Made by a program: the position numbers and the translations under genes. A stretch of 13,313 nt of DNA from Bacillota bacterium (GTDB taxonomy: Bacteria > Bacillota > Sulfobacillia > JAJZYS01 > JAJYTV01). Positions 7,538 to 13,313 of the stretch are shown in pieces. The DNA lies in contig JAKAPV010000056.1 of assembly GCA_021806845.1 (NCBI GenBank), positions 1-13,313 of the forward strand. Direction: 5' to 3'. Positions within the stretch are counted from its first letter, which is position 1. Every line of letters begins with the position of its first letter. The notes under the pieces were generated by a model that worked only from the letters and a program-made list of their open reading frames with translations, searched no databases and had not been told where the DNA came from.

Positions 7538-9520
7538 TTGGCAGAGAAGCGTCCCGTCGTTCCCGAGGATCTCCTGCGGATCCGGTTGCCCGGGGATGTT
7601 CAGATGACCCCAGGCGGCAATCTCATCGTGTTCACGGAGAAGTGGAGCGATCCCGAGGAGAACAAGAACCGCTCCCGCATCCGCGCCGTCCGTCCCGACG
7701 GCGGCGAGGCGTTCGACCTCACGGCGGGGGATGGCGACAGCCTGCCGCGCATCTCGCCCGACGGCACGCGCCTTGCGTTCCTCCGCAAGGGTCTCGAGGA
7801 TCCGCAGATCTGGATCCTGCCCCTGGGGGGCGGAGAAGCCTGGCGCCTCACGGACATCCGCGGCGGCGTGGAGACCTTCAGCTGGTCGCCGGACGGCACC
7901 CAGCTCGCGTTCACCGCGAGCCTCGACGACATGGGGATCGTGGCGGAGGACGCGGAGAAGGAGAAGGACCTCTTCCTGCGCCACACGGCAGAGGTGAAGG
8001 TCATCACGGAACTTGCGCACAAGCTCGACGGCGAAGGCTACTTCGGGCGGCATCGCCCGTGTCTTTGCGTTACCGAGGCGGCGCCTGGGGCGCGGCCCTT
8101 GCAGCTCTCGACGCCCCCGTACCGCGTCGCGGACCCGCGCTTTACGCCCGATGGGGCGGACATCGTCTTTGCCTCGCGCCTCGACGAGGATTACGACCGA
8201 TACCTCGATGAGCACCGTCTGTACCGGATCCCCTCTGGCGGCGGCACACCGGAGGCGCTCACCATTCCGGCGACGGAGTCCCCTGCGCCGTCGCCGCATG
8301 GCACCGCCTTCGTCAAGTACGACCCAGGGTCGGACTTCTACGACAACGCGCAGCTCTGGCTCCTGCCGCAGGGCGGCGGCGCCGCGCGGGAAGTCGCGCC
8401 GGGGTTTGACCACACGCTCGGGAACTCGACCGTCTGCGACCTGCCCGCGCCCGGCACGGGAGATATCACCTGGAGCACGGACGGGAAATCCCTGCTGGCG
8501 ATCGCCTCCATCAAGGGCACTGCCCAGCTCTGCCGGTTCGACGTCGCGAGCGGCGAGGTGACGCAGCTCACGCATGGCCGCCACGTCGTCTACTCCTACG
8601 CCGCCTGTGGCGGGCGCATCGCGCTCGCGGTCTCGACGCCGACCGATCCCGGCAACGTCTACGTCCTTGAAGAGGGCGGCATGCGGCGACTGACGGACGT
8701 AAACCGAGACCTCTTCGCAGAGGTCGAGATGTCGGAGCCGATCTTCTTAGAGACGCCAACGGATGAGGGGCACGCGGTGGACACCTGGGCGATCCGCCCG
8801 CTCCATGCCGCCGCCGGCGAGAAGGTGCCGACGATCCTGATGATCCACGGCGGGCCCATGTCGATGTACGCCCACACCTACTTCTTCGAGTTCCAGCTGC
8901 TCGCCGCGTGCGGCATGGGGGTCGTCTACACGAATCCGCGCGGATCCCAGAGCTATGGGCGCGCGTTTTGCGAGGCGATCCGCTACGAGTGGGGGAACCG
9001 GGACCTCGAGGACATCTACGCGGGCCTTGAGGCGGCGATCGCGAAGTTCGAGTGGATCGATCCCGAGCGCCTCGGCGTGGGCGGCGGCTCGTACGGCGGC
9101 TACATGACCAACTGGATCATCGGCCACACCGATCGCTTCAAGGCTGCCGTCAGCGGGCGCTCCGTCGTCGACTGGCGAGCGATGGTTGGCACGGGCGACG
9201 GAGGCTGGGACTGGACCCGCCGCGCGGGCGGAGTGCCGCCATGGGTGGACGACACTTGGTACCGCCAGCAGAGCCCGATCACCTACGTCGAGAACATCAC
9301 GACGCCGCTCCTGATCGAGCACCAGGAAGGCGACCTGCGCTGCCCCCTGGAGCAGGGGATGATGCTGTATACCGCGGTGAAGTGGCACGGCAAGGCACCG
9401 GTGCGCTTCGTTCGCTATCCGGACGAGTTCCACGGCATGAACCGGACGGGTAAGCCTTGGAACCGCATCCATCGCCTGCGGGAGATGCGCGACTGGTATA
9501 CCCGATACCTGCAGCCGTAG
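7538..9520 (+). CDS. S9 family prolyl oligopeptidase / acylaminoacyl-peptidase-like
   Basis: A 660-residue serine peptidase, probably cytoplasmic (no signal peptide). The TTG at 7538 is chosen because GGAGGG (7525-7530) lies seven bases upstream and family-like sequence starts directly after; the upstream open codons cross the terminator. Residues 1 to about 390 form a WD40-like/TolB-like beta-propeller, with repeats such as SPDGTRLAF and SPDGTQLAF. Residues from about 420 form the alpha/beta hydrolase domain, with HGGP (437-440, oxyanion hole), NPRGSQSYG, and a triad of Ser518 (GGSYGG), Asp599 (EGDLRCP) and His632 (DEFHGM). This layout is typical of subfamily S9C, which cleaves short peptides or removes N-acylated residues; the exact specificity is unknown. 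The gene appears monocistronic, with terminators at 7397-7431 and 9557-9590. In Bacillus, ylzJ is followed by spoIIIE; here this gene takes that place. Confidence 0.93.
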   Translation: MAEKRPVVPEDLLRIRLPGDVQMTPGGNLIVFTEKWSDPEENKNRSRIRAVRPDGGEAFDLTAGDGDSLPRISPDGTRLAFLRKGLEDPQIWILPLGGGEAWRLTDIRGGVETFSWSPDGTQLAFTASLDDMGIVAEDAEKEKDLFLRHTAEVKVITELAHKLDGEGYFGRHRPCLCVTEAAPGARPLQLSTPPYRVADPRFTPDGADIVFASRLDEDYDRYLDEHRLYRIPSGGGTPEALTIPATESPAPSPHGTAFVKYDPGSDFYDNAQLWLLPQGGGAAREVAPGFDHTLGNSTVCDLPAPGTGDITWSTDGKSLLAIASIKGTAQLCRFDVASGEVTQLTHGRHVVYSYAACGGRIALAVSTPTDPGNVYVLEEGGMRRLTDVNRDLFAEVEMSEPIFLETPTDEGHAVDTWAIRPLHAAAGEKVPTILMIHGGPMSMYAHTYFFEFQLLAACGMGVVYTNPRGSQSYGRAFCEAIRYEWGNRDLEDIYAGLEAAIAKFEWIDPERLGVGGGSYGGYMTNWIIGHTDRFKAAVSGRSVVDWRAMVGTGDGGWDWTRRAGGVPPWVDDTWYRQQSPITYVENITTPLLIEHQEGDLRCPLEQGMMLYTAVKWHGKAPVRFVRYPDEFHGMNRTGKPWNRIHRLREMRDWYTRYLQP

Positions 9521-9556
9521 GCTGGCATCTTGGCCCCCCAGGGCAAACGGGTGAGG

Positions 9557-9590
9557 AAAGGGCTCCCCCAGGGTGATGGGGGAGCCCTTT
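9557..9590. terminator. Strong hairpin terminator after the S9 gene
   Basis: A perfect 14-bp stem, AAAGGGCTCCCCCA (9557-9570) with its complement (9577-9590), closes a six-base loop. The AAA...TTT ends make it symmetric, so it could act on either strand, although only three T residues follow the GC stem. It lies 36 bases after the S9 stop. The rest of the gap to 9754 contains no gene I can support. Confidence 0.75.
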
Positions 9591-9671
9591 CGGGCGAGCG
9601 GCGATGGGGCGGAGCCGAGTCAAGCACGCGCTTGCGACACGCCCCTCCCATTTCCCTTGGGGGACTGGGCG

Positions 9672-9700
9672 TTGACAAGGGCGAAAGAGGCCATGAGAGT
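9672..9700 (+). promoter_or_regulatory. Possible promoter for the amidohydrolase gene (weak)
   Basis: A perfect TTGACA (9672-9677) is followed after 17 bases by GAGAGT (9695-9700), which matches the -10 consensus at only three of six positions. It lies in the gap after the terminator and 55 bases before the start codon, the right place for a promoter, but the -10 is poor. Confidence 0.25.
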
Positions 9701-9754
9701 GGAACAGAACCGACTTCGGTCCGTCAACAACTCGTCGCCGCTGGAGTTGGGATC

Positions 9755-11542
9755 ATGCGCAGAAACGAACTCCCCCTAAAAGCCACGCGCCACGACCTCG
9801 TCAAGGTCGCTCAGGGGATACGTCCGGCCGATGTCTTCCTGCGCGGAGGGAAGGTCGTGAACGTGTATTCCGGTGAAATCCTCGCCGGAAACGTCGCCAT
9901 CGTGCAGGACCGGATCGCCTACGTTGGAACGAAGGAAGCGGCGATCGGCGAGCACACACTGGTCATCGATGCGCAGGGCCAATATGTGACGCCAGGCTTC
10001 ATCGAACCCCACGCGCATCCTTGGGTGCTCTACAACCCCGTGAGCCTCACCGAGCGGGTACTGCCGCTCGGCACGACGACGCTCGTGCACGACAACCTCT
10101 TCTTCTACCTGCACTTTGGTGCGGACGGCTTCACCAGGATGGTCCGGGACCTGCGCGCACTGCCAGGACTGCAGCTTTGGCTCGCGCGCATCGTCGCCCA
10201 GGCCGAATACGAGGGGGAGCGGGAAGACTTCGCGACCGACAGGCTGAGCGCCGTGCTGGAGCTGCCCGATGTCATCGGAACTGCCGAGCTGACGCGCTGG
10301 CCCATGCTCTGCGACGCGGACCCGTTCGCGCTCGAGGCGATCGAAGCGGCCAAGCGGCGTGGCAAGATCTCCGACGGTCATACGGCAGGTGCCTCCTACG
10401 ACCGGCTGAACGCGATCGTAGGTGCCGGGATCAGCGCCTGCCATGAGGCGATCACGACGCAGGAGGTCCTCGACCGGCTACGGCTCGGCATGTGGACCGC
10501 GCTGCGCAACAGCTCGCTGCGTCCGGACCTGCCGGAGATCATTAGGGCCGTCACAGAGCACCGTGTCAGCACCGGCCGCCTGCTCATGACTACCGATGGA
10601 CCGAATCCTGCGCACCTGGAGGAGCAGGGTTTCGTCGATGGGCTGCTTCGTACCGCCGTCCAGGCAGGGATCCCGCCCGTGCAGGCGCTGCAGATGGTGA
10701 CGGTAAATGCCGCGACCTACCTCGGGCTGGACGAGGTGCTCGGAGGCATCGCTCCCGGCCGGCGGGCGGATGTCCTGGTGTTGCCCGATCTCGAAGCGTT
10801 CCGGCCGAGCAGGGTGATCGCGGGGGGCGAAGTGGTCGCGCAGGACGGACGGCTGACGGCGCTTCTGCCCGAGATCGACTGGACCGCATATCCGGAGGCG
10901 AAGCCGATCACCGTGAGTGCGCAGGCTGCGCTGCACGCAAAGACCTATCTGTATCCCGCCCCGTCGCTGGAGGCGAAGCAGGCGCGAGTGCCGGTCATCC
11001 GTTTCCTCAGCACAGTCATCACGTCTCGCGAAGACCGCACCCTGCCGGTGCGGGACGGATGCGTCCACATCTCCCCAGACGAGGGGCTCGTCTACGCCGC
11101 TCTCTTGGAGAGATCCGGCCAGTGGATCTCCCATGCGATCATCGCGCATCTCTTGGACGGCGTGGAGGGCCTCGCATCGACCTACAACACCACGACGCAG
11201 ATCCTCGGCATCGGGAAAGACCCCCGTGCGATCGCCACCGCAGCAGATCGGGTGAGATCCCTCGGCGGAGGCATCGTACTGGTCGAACACGAGCAGATAG
11301 TGCTAGAGATCCCCTTGCCGCTTGCCGGCATGATGACGGCAAGTTCCTCCTTTACAACTGCTCTGCGCGAAAACCAAACCCTTCAAGCAGCCGCAAGCCA
11401 GCGTGGATATCCATTCCACGACATCCTGTACTCTCTCTTGTTCTTGACCTGCGACTTCCTGCCGGGTCTACGCCTGACGCCGCTGGGGCTCATGGACGTG
11501 AAGCCAAGGCGCATCCTGCTGCCGCCGACTCTGCTTCGCTGA
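9755..11542 (+). CDS. YerA-like putative adenine deaminase (amidohydrolase family)
   Basis: A 595-residue metal-dependent amidohydrolase resembling B. subtilis YerA, annotated as a putative adenine deaminase (adenine to hypoxanthine plus ammonia, purine salvage). The ATG at 9755 follows GGAG (9742-9745) at a suitable distance; an upstream open frame crosses the terminator. The N-terminal composite domain has ADVFLRGGKVVNVYSGEI. The barrel carries HAH (His86, His88) in PGFIEPHAHP, Glu178 in GTAELTRW, His209 in SDGHTAG, His230 in ACHEAI and Asp281 in TTDGPNP, matching the expected metal ligands. GLDEVLGGIAPGRRADVLVLPDL is the usual end of the barrel. The C-terminal domain (from about residue 400) includes DGCVHISPDEG and ATAADRVRSLGGGIVLVE, typical of adenine deaminase C-termini. 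True AdeC enzymes usually read DGHxH at the first motif, so the substrate is not certain. Confidence 0.88.
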   Translation: MRRNELPLKATRHDLVKVAQGIRPADVFLRGGKVVNVYSGEILAGNVAIVQDRIAYVGTKEAAIGEHTLVIDAQGQYVTPGFIEPHAHPWVLYNPVSLTERVLPLGTTTLVHDNLFFYLHFGADGFTRMVRDLRALPGLQLWLARIVAQAEYEGEREDFATDRLSAVLELPDVIGTAELTRWPMLCDADPFALEAIEAAKRRGKISDGHTAGASYDRLNAIVGAGISACHEAITTQEVLDRLRLGMWTALRNSSLRPDLPEIIRAVTEHRVSTGRLLMTTDGPNPAHLEEQGFVDGLLRTAVQAGIPPVQALQMVTVNAATYLGLDEVLGGIAPGRRADVLVLPDLEAFRPSRVIAGGEVVAQDGRLTALLPEIDWTAYPEAKPITVSAQAALHAKTYLYPAPSLEAKQARVPVIRFLSTVITSREDRTLPVRDGCVHISPDEGLVYAALLERSGQWISHAIIAHLLDGVEGLASTYNTTTQILGIGKDPRAIATAADRVRSLGGGIVLVEHEQIVLEIPLPLAGMMTASSSFTTALRENQTLQAAASQRGYPFHDILYSLLFLTCDFLPGLRLTPLGLMDVKPRRILLPPTLLR

Positions 11543-11622
11543 CCACGCCTAGCTGGAAGGGGCAGGGCGATGGTTGGCGAAGATGTTTTCTGATCCTCCC
11601 TAAGCTGGGTATCAGAGCCTGA

Positions 11623-11639
11623 CGTCCCCGCGGGGGGCG
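11623..11639 (+). terminator. Short GC hairpin after the amidohydrolase gene (weak terminator)
   Basis: CGTCCCC (11623-11629) pairs with GGGGGCG (11633-11639) around a GCG loop, including one T-G pair, and is followed by ATAATTTCGTT. A second imperfect hairpin, CTGAT (11590-11594) with ATCAG (11611-11615), lies just before it. Either could terminate the amidohydrolase transcript or belong to a leader of the transporter gene. I see no convincing promoter in the gap 11543-11741. Confidence 0.35.
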
Positions 11640-11741
11640 ATAATTTCGTTCCTAACCGTAGTGCACCGGCTGCTGCGCGAGCGCGACCGCGAAAGCCCTG
11701 GGAAGGACGACAGGCGGTATCTAGCGAGGGGAGGCGGTGTC

Positions 11742-12962
11742 GTGCACATCCATCGGGCGTACCTGATCTTGCCTATCGGCTGCTTGACCGTGCTCGGGTC
11801 GCTCGGTTTTGGGCGGTTCAGCTACGCCTTGTTCCTGCCGGCCATGGAAAGGACGTTGGGCTGGAGCACGGAAGGCGCGGGGGTCGTGGCGAGTTTCGCA
11901 TTTGGCGGCTATCTGCTCGGGGCGATGATAGCAGGGGGGTTTGCCAGCCGTTTTGGTCCCCGGCGGGTCATCTTCCCCTCGATGATCCTGGTCGCGGTGG
12001 GCCTCGGACTGACCGCACTGACGCGCGGCTACGCGCTGGCCGTGATCGGGCAGACGTTGACGGGCCTTGGCACGGGTGGCGCGAACGTCCCGGTGATGGC
12101 GCTCGGCGTCGCGTGGGTCGGCCGCCGCTGGCGCGGCCTCGCTTCGGGTCTCCTGGTGATGGGCTCCGGTCTCGGCCTCGTGATTAGCGGTGCTCTCGTG
12201 CCTGCCCTCTCCCTGACCTACGGCCTCGGTGGATGGCGCTACGGCTGGGCACTGCTCGGCTTTGGGAGCCTGCTCCTCGGCATCCTCGGGTTCCTCGTGT
12301 TCCGGGACCGGCCGGAGGACGTCGGGCTGCGTCCCTTGGGGGAGCAGGAGCAGAGCGGCGGAACGGAGTCCAGTAGGAACATCTCCCGGCGTGTCGTCTG
12401 GCAGCTCGGCGTCATCTATTTTCTCTTCGGCCTCTCGTACGTGGCCTTCACCACCTTCTTCGGCGCCTACGTCACCGCCGACCGCGGCTTCTCTCTCGCA
12501 GGGGCGGGCAGCCTGTGGTCTCTGGTGGGTCTCGGCACACTGCCGAGCGGCATCATCTGGGGCTTTGTCTCCGACCGCATAGGACACCGCCTCGGCCTCG
12601 CCCTCGTCTACCTGATGCAGGGCGGCTTCCTGCTGCTCTTCGGCTTGGCCAGATCCCCCGGCGACCTCGTCTGGTCGGCCTTCGCCTACTCCCTCGTGCT
12701 CTGGGCGGTTCCGGCGATCATGGCCGCCATGAGCCTGGATTACTTCGGCCCGCGGCTGGCCGCGGCGGCGCTTGGCATACTGACGCTCTTTTTCGGCGTC
12801 GGGCAGCTCCTCGCGCCGGTCTTGAGCGGCCTTCTCGCGCAGGACACGGGCTCTTTCGGACCGGTCTTCTCCGTGCTCGCGTGCGGCCCGGTACTGGGCG
12901 GCCTTTTGGCGGTTCTGCTGCCGTGGGAAGAGAGGCGGCCGAAGGCGCTTTCAGTGAGCTGA
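11742..12962 (+). CDS. MFS transporter, YbfB/YjiJ-like
   Basis: A 406-residue major facilitator with about 12 hydrophobic segments in two halves split by a charged central loop (GLRPLGEQEQSGG...SRR). The GTG at 11742 is chosen for GGGGAGG at 11728-11734, seven bases upstream, and because the first membrane segment follows at once; the 27 open codons before it are charged and unlike the family. GFGRFSYALFLPAM in the first segment resembles the YbfB/YjiJ group. MFS motif A appears as GGFASRFGPRRV after segment 2 and again as GFVSDRIGHRLG in the second half. The substrate is unknown. It follows the amidohydrolase gene by 199 bases on the same strand, so a link to purine or related uptake or export is possible but unsupported. 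The next gene is convergent. Confidence 0.88.
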   Translation: MHIHRAYLILPIGCLTVLGSLGFGRFSYALFLPAMERTLGWSTEGAGVVASFAFGGYLLGAMIAGGFASRFGPRRVIFPSMILVAVGLGLTALTRGYALAVIGQTLTGLGTGGANVPVMALGVAWVGRRWRGLASGLLVMGSGLGLVISGALVPALSLTYGLGGWRYGWALLGFGSLLLGILGFLVFRDRPEDVGLRPLGEQEQSGGTESSRNISRRVVWQLGVIYFLFGLSYVAFTTFFGAYVTADRGFSLAGAGSLWSLVGLGTLPSGIIWGFVSDRIGHRLGLALVYLMQGGFLLLFGLARSPGDLVWSAFAYSLVLWAVPAIMAAMSLDYFGPRLAAAALGILTLFFGVGQLLAPVLSGLLAQDTGSFGPVFSVLACGPVLGGLLAVLLPWEERRPKALSVS

Positions 12963-13011
12963 GGTCCTGTGCAGAAGGCCTTCGAGCGCGCGGGCATGGG
13001 GTGGGGCGTCG

Positions 13012-13062
13012 CTGCTCGAATCACGAGCAGAAGGAAGAGGCAGCTCGGAAGGCTACCTCTTC
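13012..13062. terminator. Two hairpins between convergent genes
   Basis: CTGCTCG (13012-13018) pairs with CGAGCAG (13024-13030) around a five-base loop. Then GAAGAGG (13034-13040) pairs with CCTCTTC (13056-13062), with an inner AGC/GCT stem. They lie in the 162-base gap between the transporter and the minus-strand gene, where termination of both is expected, but neither is followed by a T-run on either strand. Nothing else was recognised in this gap. Confidence 0.3.
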
Positions 13063-13124
13063 GCATGCTGTCAGTCGGGTACTCAAGCAGGCAATAGCGA
13101 CTAGGGGGAGACGTATCAGTCCTC

Positions 13125-13313
13125 TTACCCGACGGGCGGCGGTTGGTGGGTAAGATCCGTGAGCACGCCCTGCAGGATGTCCACGACAAGCGCAATTGTT
13201 GTTTCGCTGCGGAACTCGCCCAGCGCGGCCATTGTGCCTGGAAGCACTGCGTCAGCGACGGGCGCATGCGCGATGGAATAGAACTGCATCGCTGACTGCT
13301 CCCGAGCGTCCCC
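13125..13313 (-). CDS. Unidentified protein, C-terminal fragment
   Basis: On the minus strand a frame enters from the right edge and runs 62 codons to a TAA at 13125-13127. It is rich in G/C at third codon positions, like the neighbouring genes, which supports coding; the other minus frame here runs far into the transporter gene and looks like a shadow. The fragment reads MQFYSIAHAPVADAVLPG, then alternating hydrophobic and charged residues (GEFRSETTIALVVDILQG) and ends in HQPPPVG, suggesting amphipathic helices in a soluble C-terminus. I do not recognise the family. A helical regulator C-terminal domain is one possibility, but no DNA-binding part is in view. It converges on the MFS gene. Confidence 0.5.
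   Translation of the reverse strand, partial: GDAREQSAMQFYSIAHAPVADAVLPGTMAALGEFRSETTIALVVDILQGVLTDLTHQPPPVG

Noticed and set aside
7514..8584. A 356-codon minus-strand open frame opposite the S9 gene
   Set aside because: It overlaps the well-supported propeller domain in antisense, and its protein is low-complexity Arg/Val/Ala sequence.
9530..9754. N-terminal extension of the amidohydrolase by 75 codons
   Set aside because: It runs through the terminator hairpin at 9557-9590 and lacks family sequence; the ATG at 9755 with GGAG upstream fits the family start.
12740..13267. A 175-codon minus-strand open frame across the end of the MFS gene and the right intergenic gap
   Set aside because: It overlaps the conserved transporter end, and its Arg/Ser/Pro-rich protein looks like a shadow. 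A different minus frame (13125-13313) has the better codon pattern.

Overview
This is a GC-rich bacterial window. Its gene order points to a spore-forming, high-GC member of the Bacillota (Firmicutes), perhaps near Symbiobacterium or related deep clostridial lineages. The main argument is synteny: asd - dapG (aspartokinase) - dapA - ribonuclease J - tepA - ylzJ is the order around dapG/dapA/rnjB/tepA/ylzJ in Bacillus. Frequent TTG/GTG starts with strong purine-rich ribosome binding sites fit as well. The lineage call is inference from memory of gene order and protein style, not a database result.

Layout. (1) At about 1-760, on the minus strand, is the N-terminal part of a serine carboxypeptidase-like (S10) gene that runs off the left edge. 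It meets, head to head, an asd gene that has lost roughly its first 80-90 codons. The join near 720-735 is abrupt and is either a rearrangement or a chimeric assembly or amplification joint. (2) At 725-3606, asd(fragment)-dapG-dapA form the aspartate-to-diaminopimelate/lysine branch, with asd and dapG overlapping by 19 bases. (3) After a strong hairpin at 3610-3635, a good sigma-A-type promoter (TTGCCT-17-TATACT) starts a second unit: a structured leader of about 180 bases, ribonuclease J, an EamA-family transporter coupled through TGATG, the ClpP-like protease tepA and small ylzJ. This unit ends at a hairpin-plus-T5 terminator (7397-7431). The tepA frame overruns ylzJ by 137 bases, which looks like a one-base frameshift in a G5 run. 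(4) An S9 oligopeptidase gene (7538-9520) stands alone between two terminator hairpins. (5) A YerA-like putative adenine deaminase (9755-11542) and a YbfB/YjiJ-type MFS transporter (11742-12962) follow on the same strand. (6) A partial, unrecognised minus-strand gene enters from the right edge (13125-13313).

How the genes work together. Asd, DapG and DapA supply the early steps toward diaminopimelate (cell wall, lysine, and dipicolinate in spore formers). RNase J is the general mRNA exo/endonuclease. TepA and YlzJ are conserved companions of this locus. The S9 and S10 enzymes are peptide-degrading hydrolases, and the amidohydrolase suggests purine salvage. I found no mobile elements, CRISPR arrays, tRNAs or rRNAs and no clear new multi-gene system. 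The most noteworthy points are the asd/S10 joint, the probable tepA frameshift, the promoter packed against a terminator hairpin with a structured leader ahead of RNase J, and the transporter inserted into the rnjB-tepA block. No gene-free stretch exceeds 300 bases. The longer gaps (3607-3851, 9521-9754, 11543-11741, 12963-13124) are described under the hairpin and promoter entries.
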